From assembly GCF_004353845.1 (NCBI RefSeq), contig NZ_CP037864.1, positions 2,108,001 through 2,172,000 on the forward strand: a stretch of DNA of 64,000 nt, given 5' to 3'. This DNA is from Citrobacter arsenatis. Its GTDB lineage: Bacteria; Pseudomonadota; Gammaproteobacteria; Enterobacterales; Enterobacteriaceae. Positions 33,938 to 42,425 of the stretch are shown here, piece by piece (position 1 is the stretch's first letter; each line of letters opens with the position of its first letter). The notes under the pieces are model-generated. The model did not search any database, was not told the DNA's origin, and saw only the letters and a program-made list of their open reading frames with translations. The position numbers and the translations under genes were made by a program.

Positions 33938-34540
33938 TCAACATAATTTTCCTGTGTTCATGCCGTCTTCCATACGCTGGTGATATTTACTGGCGGCTAC
34001 CAGCGTAAAAACGTTGTCAATCACCGGGTCAGCCCGTCTTAGTGAAACTGGTTAACCAGCGCTTTTTAAAGTGATGAGACATCCCATGTTTACGTCATCG
34101 AACGCGATTTCAATACCGTGTTAATAATCTGGAGATGACGGTACAGCACTCGGTCCATCGGGATTTTCGCGTTTTTAATGTCCTTCATAATGCCAGTCTA
34201 CATCAGATGACCATCACAATTGAGTGTGTTCACGTGTCGTTCAAAATAAGGTGCGCCAATATTCTCGAGAATTACATTAATGCCCTTGTTATCGGTGATG
34301 CTGGTGGCAACTGCAGCAAAATCCTCTGTCATATAATCAATGGCTTGATCGGTACACAGAGGGCGAACCCGACCGTGCTTTGCTGCGTTCGCAGTGGTGA
34401 TTACCGTCGCGAAAGTCGAACGGTGGTCCCCACAACGTTGCCCCCTGAAAGCATCGGTACCGTTTCAATGGGTTTCAGTTTTTACAGATGGATCCGCGGT
34501 TACGAAGACCTCGGTAAGAGGGCTGCATTGTGCCAATTGC
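33938..34540 (-). pseudogene. decayed MDR/quinone oxidoreductase-like gene
   Basis: On the minus strand, pieces in different frames line up in order with the zinc-free MDR quinone oxidoreductase family. IETVPMLSGGNVVGTT matches the Rossmann glycine loop. DQAIDYMTEDFAAV, GINVILENIGAPYFERHV and a strand ending GHLM* follow. Then come RVLYRHLQIINTVLKSRS and, last, PVIDNVF.LVAAS.YHQRMEDG with a TGA at 33938. At least one in-frame stop and several frameshifts break it. The plus-strand frame 34135-34575 is its antisense shadow. A remnant of a once-functional gene, probably host or island derived. Confidence 0.75.
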
Positions 34541-34651
34541 GGACGTTGTTAATAACAGTTGGTGTGGCTCAATAGAGAGCAGATCAGCGCTGTTCTGCAT
34601 GCCTAACACTCAGGCGGCGATTTATTTATAATGTGCTCATAAAACCAAAGC

Positions 34652-35818
34652 ATGAGAACTAAAATGCACAAGTTATTAAATATGCTGCGCTATAAGAGTG
34701 AGGGTACTGATATTGACTTCAAATCTGCACAGTACCGCTTTACCAATGGCTCTGAAAACGATAAATCAGAACTGCTTAAAGATATTCTCGCTATAGCTAA
34801 CTCCTGGCGCGATGGCACCGGATATATCCTATTGGGATTTAAAGATCAGCGTCCCAATCCTGCGGAGGTAGTTGGAATCCATGACAGCATTGATGACTCT
34901 CGAATCCAGCAGTTCGTGAACAGCAAGGTGAAGCCGAAGCTTACATTCAGCTATGAGGAACACCTGTATGAAGGCAAGACCATCGGCATCATTTCAATCC
35001 CCAAACAGAAGCGCCCATTTTATCTCACGAGTGCTTACGGAAAACTCAAAAGCAATGTTGTTTATGTCCGAAGAGGAAGCAGCACTGATGAAGCCGAACC
35101 TGTCGAAACCATAGCGATGGGACATGAAGACAATGGTCGTGCGGAGATGAAGATCGAGCTATCCCTGCGGACACCTGATAATGACACTCTTCCCCTCAAC
35201 TTTACCCACACTTACCTTCATTTCACTGAGGAGTTTCCAGACTTTGAAAGGCCCTCAAAACCATCAGGGCCTTATGACATGCTTAGTAACTCAGGCATTT
35301 ACAGGGACAATAGGCATTTCTTGCGCGAGTACGCAGAATACATGCGAATCAATAAAGCGCTTATTATGCTAAGACTAGTGCTTCTCAATCGGTCTGGCGT
35401 GCAGTTGTCCAACGCTAAGGTTGAACTAACCATTGAGGCAATAGATTCCAATGTGCATGTAATCGCAGAAAGTGATTTGCCTAAAATGCCAAAACCAACG
35501 CGAAACGCGCTCGACGTCGGGTCCATTAAAAGCGGCCCATTGTTTAACAGAGATAACAAGCTGAAGATAATCGAAGATGCCCAAAATCCGGAATGCCATA
35601 TTCGCTTAGGATCTCTATTGCCTGGGGAGCAGGCTAGTTCGGAGCTCATTGCAGTTTTGCCGGAAGGTCCTGGACGCATACGCATTCGCTTACGTGTTTT
35701 AGGTGGTGAATTGGCTACACCGATTGAGCAAGAGTTTGCAGTTGAGACAACGGGTGATCGTCTCTCTCTAGACTTTGAGGGTTTCAGGGATTACGTCACC
35801 GCTGAACAAGCGAAGTGA
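34652..35818 (+). CDS. AlbA_2/Schlafen-type putative DNA-binding protein
   Basis: A 388-aa protein. Residues about 15-150 form an AlbA_2 (Schlafen AAA_4-like) domain: GTDIDFKSAQYRF, ELLKDILAIANSWRDGTGYILLGFKD, and KTIGIISIPKQKRPFYL ... VYVRRGSSTDEAEP. The C-terminal 220 residues are beta-rich and unrecognised. Such proteins occur in defence islands and as regulators; the substrate is not known. An alternative in-frame ATG lies at 34664. It stands alone between a pseudogene and the radical SAM locus. Function in phage defence is only a possibility from context. Confidence 0.7.
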   Translation: MRTKMHKLLNMLRYKSEGTDIDFKSAQYRFTNGSENDKSELLKDILAIANSWRDGTGYILLGFKDQRPNPAEVVGIHDSIDDSRIQQFVNSKVKPKLTFSYEEHLYEGKTIGIISIPKQKRPFYLTSAYGKLKSNVVYVRRGSSTDEAEPVETIAMGHEDNGRAEMKIELSLRTPDNDTLPLNFTHTYLHFTEEFPDFERPSKPSGPYDMLSNSGIYRDNRHFLREYAEYMRINKALIMLRLVLLNRSGVQLSNAKVELTIEAIDSNVHVIAESDLPKMPKPTRNALDVGSIKSGPLFNRDNKLKIIEDAQNPECHIRLGSLLPGEQASSELIAVLPEGPGRIRIRLRVLGGELATPIEQEFAVETTGDRLSLDFEGFRDYVTAEQAK

Positions 35819-35935
35819 TGGTTAAGGGATTCAGCAGTTCTGTAATCCAGAACGGGCGTAACGAATAAGTGGCCTGTTCCCAATTGATTGACACACGACA
35901 TTAACAGCACCATCTATGGCGACTCAATTATGAAC

Positions 35936-35959
35936 GTCTGCTTCTCGCTCACAGCGGAC
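35936..35959. repeat. 24-nt hairpin repeat, copy 1
   Basis: GTCTGCTTCTCGCTCACAGCGGAC-type unit whose ends can pair (GTCTGCT with AGCGGAC, one G-T). The same unit recurs at 37433-37456 and, one base shorter, at 49334-49356. It is a dispersed small intergenic repeat of unknown origin. Confidence 0.55.
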
Positions 35960-36050
35960 CTTATGACCTGACTTTCTGTCCGCTCCGTGCCATATGCGGA
36001 CGTTCAAATATCAAGATGCTTCAATCAATGGGGAGTTGGTCATCACCATT

Positions 36051-37034
36051 TTACTTTATTATTACTTCTGGCATGTTTCGTAATGGACCTCTGGGGGGGT
36101 GTATTCCATCCCTATATCCATATAACCATTGGTCGTATTTTTCAAGCACATCTGTCGCTGCAAGTCGACTAATAATTTCATCCAATGGTGTGTCCATTAA
36201 ATTCCCAAGATAAATATTCGGAGGTGCCAAAGCAACCGTACCAAAATGATTAATACTAACTCCGAGAGGGTTCTCTATTTGAAAATCAGAAAAATAAGAT
36301 CTAGCACACTTTGCCATACTCTTATTATCACTCGAAACCGAATCCGAACGAACATCAAACACGTAAATATCTTGATAATATTCACCGAAGGGTGTAAAGC
36401 TCTCACTAAGAGTTGATATCTCTATTCGATATTCATCATCAGTTATAGCCATTTTTTTTGCAAATCTTTCCCCTCGACCACTAGGAGTGAATTTTATGCA
36501 ATTAAAATAACTAGCACCAAGTCTCGATGCCAATTTGGCAGTATCTAGTGCATGTCCGAAGTTGTTTTTGCAACAGACATAATTAACGCCCCAAAGAATC
36601 TTTCCGAACTCCGACAACTGATACATTCCAAATAAAGTTTTCGCAAAGCTATTAGTACCACGGATGGTCGAGTTAATCTCCTCATTCGGGCCATCTAAGC
36701 TTATAGATAAATTATATCTCATGCCAGCTTCATACAGTAATTCAAGCCGTTTAGTAGCAATAACATGACCATTCGTAGATATGCTGGGCAATACTCCATT
36801 TTTAAACATATGTGCTACTACTTCTTCGAGGCCCTTGTGAAGAAAGGGCTCTCCGCCACCAAGGAATATTTGCCTCACGCCATGCCTTTGCAGAGTGCTT
36901 ATAATACTTTTTAAAAGGTCCGTACTCAAGAATGCTTTAATCTTCGGGCTTGATTCTGAATAACAATGCTTGCATGCTATTGTACATTGGCCAGTCAGAG
37001 ATAATGCCCCGGAAACTAATGAAATCTCAGCCAT
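36051..37034 (-). CDS. radical SAM enzyme, possible peptide or small-protein modifier
   Basis: A 327-aa radical SAM protein. The cluster motif CxxxCxxC is C17-TIA-C21-KH-C24. SAM-binding GGGEP lies at 59-63, ISTNG at about 95 and SISLDGP at about 115. The C-terminus has the layout of a SPASM/twitch tail (GTVALAPPNIYLGNLMDTPLDEI), but the cysteines that normally bind auxiliary clusters are not in their places; other cysteines occur at YVCCKN, FNCIKF and KCARSYF. It starts 19 bases after a small ORF on the same strand, behind TAGGAATG, so the two form an operon. The pair resembles RiPP maturase-precursor organisation. It is AT-rich compared with the core genes, so probably acquired. The substrate is unknown. 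Confidence 0.82.
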   Translation of the reverse strand: MAEISLVSGALSLTGQCTIACKHCYSESSPKIKAFLSTDLLKSIISTLQRHGVRQIFLGGGEPFLHKGLEEVVAHMFKNGVLPSISTNGHVIATKRLELLYEAGMRYNLSISLDGPNEEINSTIRGTNSFAKTLFGMYQLSEFGKILWGVNYVCCKNNFGHALDTAKLASRLGASYFNCIKFTPSGRGERFAKKMAITDDEYRIEISTLSESFTPFGEYYQDIYVFDVRSDSVSSDNKSMAKCARSYFSDFQIENPLGVSINHFGTVALAPPNIYLGNLMDTPLDEIISRLAATDVLEKYDQWLYGYRDGIHPPRGPLRNMPEVIIK

Positions 37035-37053
37035 TTTTCATTCCTAAAATTCA

Positions 37054-37278
37054 TTAAGATTCACGAGCAGGTTTACTACGCGAGCCTGGGTCCATACCAA
37101 CCCTAATGCCCTCAATAGGTTGCCCTGCTGGTTGTATTTTACAAACTGTTAACTTTCGGCCTTTATAGCTAATGTCATCAGCAGCCAGTAAATCATTAGA
37201 TGGTCGAACAATCATTAACCTTAATCCAGTTTCAACATCTTCAAGAATGACACCTAACTGAATGATTTTTTTTGACAT
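37054..37278 (-). CDS. small protein upstream of the radical SAM gene (putative partner or substrate)
   Basis: A 74-aa protein starting MSKKIIQLGVILEDVETG, with GCGAGAG about 9 bases before the ATG. The body reads as a small beta-barrel (LRLMIVRPSNDLL, ISYKGRKLTVCKIQPAG) and the last 15 residues are a flexible basic tail (GMDPGSRSKPARES). There is a single cysteine and no Gly-Gly leader. As the first gene of a two-gene operon with a radical SAM enzyme, it may be the modified substrate, the tail being the most core-like part, or a recognition partner. A folded body is less typical for a RiPP precursor. No family recognised. Confidence 0.6.
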   Translation of the reverse strand: MSKKIIQLGVILEDVETGLRLMIVRPSNDLLAADDISYKGRKLTVCKIQPAGQPIEGIRVGMDPGSRSKPARES

Positions 37279-37432
37279 ATTATTACTCTCGCAATTTGCG
37301 TAGTTGAACTGAAGGGAAACATATCAAGAGTAGTTAGAATTTGAATAATTGCTAATTTTGAATGCCCTGTTTCCGCAACTAATCTACGACCAAAGGTGGG
37401 CTGCGGTGGGGTAGCCTACTAGGTACCTTTAA

Positions 37433-37456
37433 GTCCGCTTTTCGCTCAAAGCAGAC
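37433..37456. repeat. 24-nt hairpin repeat, copy 2
   Basis: Same unit and orientation as 35936-35959 with four base differences (GTCCGCTTTTCGCTCA then AAGCAGAC). The two copies flank the radical SAM operon at a distance of 1.5 kb. Confidence 0.55.
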
Positions 37457-37480
37457 GTTTTTTCCCTGTCGGACCTTACA

Positions 37481-38152
37481 TCAACGCATAGGTTCTATTA
37501 ACTCTGGACCTTGATTCTTAATATTCCCGACGGCACGCGTCACGGCGTGCCATATAAATTTATCAGCCGGCACGGAACCGTCGGCTACGATGTCCTCTGC
37601 TTCTTTCCCTCCTACATCTTGCCTAAGCCATTCGCGAGCGGCTTCCGGTGACAGGACCAGCGGTCGCCTGTCGTGAATATCTACCAGTCCTTTGTCGGCA
37701 GCAGCCGTTACTATCAGGAATCCTTCTGCTTCATCTCCTCGTTCGAATGGTGTGCTGCCGAACGCAGCCATGAATATCGGCTGGCCATCGGCCCGATGAA
37801 TGAAGTAGGGCTGCTTCTTGTCACCTTCCTTTTTCCACTCAAACCAGCCATCAGCAAAGCAAATTGCGCGACCATGCTGCCAGAGTGGTTTAAACATTCT
37901 GCTGGTGGCCGCAGTTTCAGATCGTGCATTAATTAGCGGCGGCTTATCCCACCATCCTGGAGCATATCCCCATAGAACAGGGTCAAGGTGCAACTGTTCA
38001 TCACGTTCGCTAAGCAGCAGAACTTTTGTGCCTGGTGCCACGTTGAATCGACCTATTGGTTCAGGGTCATATGGGATATCACGTTCAGCTTCTTCAGCGA
38101 GCAGGGCGAGATAGTCCTCGCGTGTCATTGACTGTGAAAAGCGTCCACACAT
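37481..38152 (-). CDS. yedK: SRAP/HMCES family abasic-site protein, YedK-like
   Basis: A 223-aa SRAP protein, the length of E. coli YedK. The catalytic Cys2 (MCGRFSQ) forms a thiazolidine crosslink to abasic sites in single-stranded DNA. Other conserved residues are the Asn in PPLINARSET, the Glu in GWFEWK and the His in LVDIHDRRPL. It protects replication forks from abasic-site breakage. SRAP genes are also common in phages and islands. Here it stands in an accessory stretch next to 12-nt repeats, so this may be a mobile paralogue rather than the chromosomal yedK. I saw no LexA box in its promoter. Confidence 0.85.
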   Translation of the reverse strand: MCGRFSQSMTREDYLALLAEEAERDIPYDPEPIGRFNVAPGTKVLLLSERDEQLHLDPVLWGYAPGWWDKPPLINARSETAATSRMFKPLWQHGRAICFADGWFEWKKEGDKKQPYFIHRADGQPIFMAAFGSTPFERGDEAEGFLIVTAAADKGLVDIHDRRPLVLSPEAAREWLRQDVGGKEAEDIVADGSVPADKFIWHAVTRAVGNIKNQGPELIEPMR

Positions 38153-38300
38153 AGAAACCTCCAGCCAGCTGTCAGACCGAAAGTATAGGATATTGACTAG
38201 AACGATAGGATTTGAAGCTCCACATCACCAATATTCCATTGTGGCCTTTAGCTTCTCGAGGTTGCTAAATGTCCGATAGATCACTACCCATTTTTACTTT

Positions 38301-38354
38301 TTTGGGGGCAAATTTGGGGGCAAAAATTAGTTTGGGGCATAATTTGGGGCGATG
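38301..38354. repeat. cluster of four 12-nt direct repeats
   Basis: TTTGGGGGCAAA occurs twice back to back (38301-38312, 38313-38324), then after 6 bases TTTGGGGCATAA (38331-38342) and TTTGGGGCGATG (38343-38354). This G-rich 12-nt ladder lies in a non-coding stretch and resembles sequence seen near ends of integrated elements. It may mark an old attachment site or recombinase arm sites. Confidence 0.6.
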
Positions 38355-39029
38355 AAATGACTCATATTGCCCGCATTTGTCCAAGACGGTTTTTTATTAA
38401 CTGATTGATTTTATGATAATTAGCTGTATTTTCTGAATTTACAAAATCAATTTTATAGTCTAACGCTGATTATGTGGAATGAAAGCAGCGCTATGAAATT
38501 AAATAACTTTTCTCATGCTCCCCTGCCCGTGGGGGCGCTCCGATAGCATCCTGCGCGCATCTCGCTCGGTCTTTTACCCAAGGGTGCCGCGACAATGATG
38601 TTTAATGTCTTACTGCGGGAAAGGGCGAATATCAAAGCCAGGGGCCCATGAGGTAAAAGAGGACTGTATAACTTGAATCCCGGCTCTCCTTCATAGGAGC
38701 ATGCAATATAAACTGGCTTCGGTTTGAGAGCGTAAGCATTTCTGATAAAACTGCCATCTGTTTATTGACTGTTGAGGACGCCCGCTCCAGGCCTTGATAA
38801 AAGCCATTCAACTCTTTAGCGTTTTGCGATGAATTTCGTGAACGTTTTGGCTATCGGGGAGTGTTTTGCGTCGCGAACCCGTATTGTTTAATATTTATTC
38901 AACTCAACTCGGTTGATGCTTAAAAAGTTAGTGGCCATGATGCTCTACTTACCCACTGATTAGCTTCAAAACAATACCGAAGCTATCGTAGAACAGTATC
39001 GATATTGTTTATTTTTTTTCGAATGAAGA
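38355..39029. other. non-coding stretch without a recognisable gene
   Basis: About 675 bases between the direct repeats and the htrL-like gene. I found no open frame with a convincing ribosome site, no tRNA and no clear gene remnant on either strand. A short frame starting at 38493 (MKLNNFSHAPLPVGALR) stops quickly. The stretch probably consists of eroded island DNA plus the 3' region of the htrL-like gene. Confidence 0.5.
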
Positions 39030-39887
39030 TTATTTACCTATGAGTGATACTTTTAATTTTCTTGCATAGGTAATGAAATCTTTGCTCCCAAACATTTTAA
39101 ATAAATTAAACCATTGATTTTTACCGAGATAATTTAATTTTATTAACTGTGGCTGGTAATGGTAGCACATTATAAAAATACCTTGATCATCATCAACTAT
39201 ATTGTTTTTAAGTGTTTTCATTTGACATGCGCAAACCAGTTGATAAAATTCTTGCCACTTTTCTTGACTTGTTACAATGGCACCGCCAATAATATAGGAG
39301 CGATTGTTAATCATATGGTCAAAAACCTGATGGATCGTTTTGACTTTTAGCCCTTTTTTTATTGTAAACAGGTTAACTTTTTTTCCGTCAAAGGAATAAT
39401 CCCAGCGAGATAACCCGTTTGTTACCTCTGCATTACGACAGTAACCAAAATCAACCCACGCAATCATATCATCCTTAGCAAGTTTTAGCTTTATTGCCCG
39501 GTTTACGAAGTATGTTTTTAGATTGCAAACCAGAGCATAATCTGCAGACCAGTATTCAGGATTAATTAACTGACGGGTTTCAAGTTTGCTTCTGAATTCG
39601 TCATTTTTTTGAATCTGCGAAATTCTCTTTTTAAGATGGCGAAATTTTTTATTAATATCTACAGCGATTACTGTCGTGCGCTTTCCATCTCTTATTTTTT
39701 CAATTTTTGGCTTTAGGTCATTAGATGTAAAAATGATCATATCATTATCTAATTCAGACAAATTCTTGAAATACTCAATATAGCTATCAGACGTTCTCTC
39801 TAAATGAGGAGAGAAACCCTTATCGCTTGTCCAGCTACCTCTCCCTATATCGAAAAATGCTGTAACTATGGTAATAGATGAATTCAT
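39030..39887 (-). CDS. HtrL/YibB (WlaTC/HtrL) family protein, putative glycosyltransferase
   Basis: A 285-aa protein, the same length as E. coli HtrL/YibB and similar throughout (SSITIVTAFFDIGRG, PHLERTSDSYIEYF, NPEYWSADYALVCNL, IVDDDQGIFIMCYHY). The DDDQ segment and the WVDFGYCR motif suggest a nucleotide-sugar transferase fold. Family members sit in surface-polysaccharide loci of several bacteria. In E. coli the gene lies beside the LPS core cluster, so this copy next to purB is either a relocated or a second copy. It is AT-rich, and it is the last gene of the accessory stretch before the core block. Confidence 0.82.
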   Translation of the reverse strand: MNSSITIVTAFFDIGRGSWTSDKGFSPHLERTSDSYIEYFKNLSELDNDMIIFTSNDLKPKIEKIRDGKRTTVIAVDINKKFRHLKKRISQIQKNDEFRSKLETRQLINPEYWSADYALVCNLKTYFVNRAIKLKLAKDDMIAWVDFGYCRNAEVTNGLSRWDYSFDGKKVNLFTIKKGLKVKTIHQVFDHMINNRSYIIGGAIVTSQEKWQEFYQLVCACQMKTLKNNIVDDDQGIFIMCYHYQPQLIKLNYLGKNQWFNLFKMFGSKDFITYARKLKVSLIGK

Positions 39888-40283
39888 ATTATGCAGTCCG
39901 TATTTTTACCTATCCAATCACACCTGATCGTTAGAAATATATTTTTGAAGTCTACCTCATCGCGGCATTCTATCAGTATCAATATGGGGCGGGAAGCATA
40001 ATGTGATATTTGGAATGATAGGCAATGGATTGCGCATATGGACTTTTGGGAGCTTTTCCTATATCTATATCCATGATAACAAATTTCAGGTGATATTATA
40101 ATATGATGAATAATAATCAAAGGCCACTGTTGGTTGTTAATTTATTTTTATGATATATATTTGATGGCTAATGATTCGCACGTTATACAAAATAGTTCCA
40201 TTCTCTGGCATCAGGGTTATTCGTTGGAAGTGTCATCATTGGTTTAACCCGAATATCAGCCTCAGGGATAATGTTGCGGGCGA
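39888..40283. other. AT-rich intergenic region between htrL-like gene and purB
   Basis: About 400 bases holding the promoter side of the htrL-like gene. A 78-codon minus-strand frame (39884-40120) has no ribosome site and unusual composition (HHIII, YRYRKSS), so I do not call it. The purB terminator closes the region. Confidence 0.5.
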
Positions 40284-40317
40284 TAAAAAGCCGGAGGCGC
40301 TGACGCTTTCCGGCTTG
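40284..40317 (-). terminator. purB terminator
   Basis: On the minus strand AAGCCGGAAAGCG, short loop, then CGCCTCCGGCTTTTTATCG: a GC-rich stem followed by TTTTT, 59 bases after the purB stop. Confidence 0.75.
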
Positions 40318-40375
40318 CATACGGGTATGAACTGAGGACCGGAACTGGCACCACCGCCTTCCGGTACCAAACAGA

Positions 40376-41746
40376 TTACTTCAGTTCATCAACCATCGTG
40401 GTGGCGCGACCAATGTAATTGGCAGGCGTCATTGCTTTCAGGCGCGTTTTCTCGTCTTCCGGCAAAGCCAGACCGTCGATAAACTGCTTCATGCCTTCGG
40501 CATCAACGCGTTTGCCGCGGGTCAATTCTTTCAGCTTTTCGTATGGTTTTTCAATGCCGTAGCGACGCATTACGGTCTGGATAGGCTCGGCCAGAACTTC
40601 CCAGTTATGGTCCAGTTCATCCAGCAGATGATCGCGGTTCACTTCCAGTTTGCTCACCCCCTTCAGCGTGGACTGATAAGCGATCAGCGCATAGCCAATC
40701 CCTACGCCCAGGTTGCGCAGAACGGTAGAGTCCGTCAGGTCGCGCTGCCAGCGAGAAACCGGCAGTTTGCTCGCCAGATGCTGCAATACCGCGTTAGACA
40801 GGCCCAGGTTGCCCTCGGAGTTTTCGAAATCGATTGGGTTTACCTTGTGCGGCATGGTGGAAGAACCAATTTCACCCGCGATGGTTTTCTGTTTGAAGTG
40901 GTTCAGCGCCACGTAACCCCAGACATCGCGGTCGAAGTCGATCAGGATGGTGTTGAAACGGGCGATGCAATCAAACAGCTCGGCAATGTAGTCGTGCGGT
41001 TCAATCTGGGTAGTGTACGGGTTCCACTGGATACCCAGCGAGGTGACAAATTCTTCGCTGAACTGATGCCAGTCAACTTCCGGGTAAGCGGCGATGTGGG
41101 CGTTATAGTTACCGACGGCACCGTTGATTTTACCAAGAATTTCAACCTGGTTGAGCTGGCGATACTGGCGCTCCATACGGTAAGCCACATTAGCCATTTC
41201 TTTACCCAGCGTCGATGGGGTGGCTGGCTGACCGTGGGTACGGGAGAGCAGAGGAATATCGCGATACTGTACGGACAGATCTTTCACCGCGTCGATAAGT
41301 TTGCGCCAGTAAGGCAGAATCACTTCATCGCGGGCTGTTTTCAGCATCAGCGCGTGAGACAGGTTGTTGATATCTTCTGAGGTACACGCGAAATGGATAA
41401 ACTCGGAAACGGCGTGCAGTTCCGGGATATTCGCCACTTTCTCTTTCAGGAAATACTCAACTGCCTTCACGTCATGGTTGGTCGTACGCTCAATGGTTTT
41501 GATGCGCGCAGCATCTTCTTCATTGAAGTTAGCGACGATCGCATCAAGGAAACCGATTGCGTCGGCAGCAAAAGCAGGAACTTCCTTGATCGCTGCGTGC
41601 GCGGCCAGTTTTTGCAGCCAGCGTACTTCAACCTGTACACGGAATTTCAGCAAACCGTATTCGCTGAAAATCCCGCGCAGCGCGCTGACTTTATCGCCGT
41701 AGCGTCCATCGACAGGGGAAACGGCGGTCAGTGAGGATAATTCCAT
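40376..41746 (-). CDS. purB: adenylosuccinate lyase
   Basis: A 456-aa enzyme of the fumarase/aspartase superfamily, identical in length to E. coli PurB. It cleaves SAICAR to AICAR and adenylosuccinate to AMP in purine synthesis. The signature GSSTMPHKVNPIDFENSEGN lies at about residues 294-313; other landmarks are TSEDINNLSHAL and SRTHGQPATPSTLGKEMA. It starts 4 bases after the hflD stop, as in E. coli, forming a purB-hflD pair. In E. coli phoPQ follows purB; here an accessory stretch follows instead. Confidence 0.97.
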   Translation of the reverse strand: MELSSLTAVSPVDGRYGDKVSALRGIFSEYGLLKFRVQVEVRWLQKLAAHAAIKEVPAFAADAIGFLDAIVANFNEEDAARIKTIERTTNHDVKAVEYFLKEKVANIPELHAVSEFIHFACTSEDINNLSHALMLKTARDEVILPYWRKLIDAVKDLSVQYRDIPLLSRTHGQPATPSTLGKEMANVAYRMERQYRQLNQVEILGKINGAVGNYNAHIAAYPEVDWHQFSEEFVTSLGIQWNPYTTQIEPHDYIAELFDCIARFNTILIDFDRDVWGYVALNHFKQKTIAGEIGSSTMPHKVNPIDFENSEGNLGLSNAVLQHLASKLPVSRWQRDLTDSTVLRNLGVGIGYALIAYQSTLKGVSKLEVNRDHLLDELDHNWEVLAEPIQTVMRRYGIEKPYEKLKELTRGKRVDAEGMKQFIDGLALPEDEKTRLKAMTPANYIGRATTMVDELK

Positions 41747-41749
41747 AGA

Positions 41750-42391
41750 TCACAACTCCGGGGTTAAATGAGCAAGAATTTGTTTTGCCTGAGTCGTCAG
41801 GCGATTACGAGAAAACATGAGTTGCAGACGGCCTCCACCAACCTGATGCCAGAGGACGGCAGCACGGATGCCAGCCAGCAGCGAAGCGCGTACTTTAGCC
41901 TGAACCTGTGGGCTCTGAAGGATGGCCGGGGAGCCCGTAACCTGAATACGCGGGCCGAGTGGGCTGATGACGTCAACATAAATGCCAGCCATCGCACTCA
42001 TCAACGTTTCTGACTGCAAATCAAAATGGTCCAACTGGCGCTGCAAGCCGTTGATACGGTCTCCCAGCGTGTCCATAGCGCCTTTAGCGGCTGACAGCTT
42101 ACGCTCCAGCACCATCAGGCTTAAGGTGTAGCGGGTGAGTTCCGCGTTCAGCCCCTGACGACTGCTGGCGTTAAGCACGCCGAGCATTGTTTCCAGACCT
42201 AAACGCAGGTTAGCCTCACTGCCGCCAAACACGCCCAGCGTAGAGCTGGGATTCATATCGATGACACTGTTCAGTGAAACGTGTAATGCATCGGCATCAC
42301 AATGCCCCTGGTGCGCCAGTTCTTGCACCAGGCGTGCCGACTGACAAATGCCTGCCAGGGCGAGGGTGATGTCATAATAATTCTTTGCCAC
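41750..42391 (-). CDS. hflD: HflD lysogenisation regulator/membrane-associated protein
   Basis: A 213-aa protein nearly identical to E. coli HflD (AKNYYDITLALAGICQSARLV, LNSVIDMNPSSTLGVFGGSEANLR, ending KQILAHLTPEL). HflD is a peripheral membrane protein that binds lambda CII and lowers lysogeny. I use the GTG at 42391, with AAGGAAG 8 bases before it and the E. coli length; a GTG six bases upstream (42397) has poor spacing. It lies between mnmA and purB as in E. coli. Confidence 0.95.
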   Translation of the reverse strand: MAKNYYDITLALAGICQSARLVQELAHQGHCDADALHVSLNSVIDMNPSSTLGVFGGSEANLRLGLETMLGVLNASSRQGLNAELTRYTLSLMVLERKLSAAKGAMDTLGDRINGLQRQLDHFDLQSETLMSAMAGIYVDVISPLGPRIQVTGSPAILQSPQVQAKVRASLLAGIRAAVLWHQVGGGRLQLMFSRNRLTTQAKQILAHLTPEL

Positions 42392-42425
42392 GTTCACTGC
42401 TTCCTTGTATCAGATGTGTAAGTAA

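Noticed and set aside
34135..34575. 146-codon plus-strand open frame
   Set aside because: The opposite strand carries ordered but frameshifted quinone oxidoreductase motifs, so this frame is only an antisense reading of a pseudogene.
36051..37034. Prokaryotic viperin
   Set aside because: The cluster motif CTIACKHC and the SPASM-like tail do not match viperin signatures, and no nucleotide kinase lies nearby.
38153..39029. Possible tRNA or att target in the long non-coding stretch
   Set aside because: I could not find a cloverleaf or a CCA-ending acceptor stem; only the 12-nt repeats stand out.
39884..40120. 78-codon minus-strand frame upstream of the htrL-like gene
   Set aside because: No ribosome site, very AT-rich, and an implausible protein composition; probably promoter DNA.
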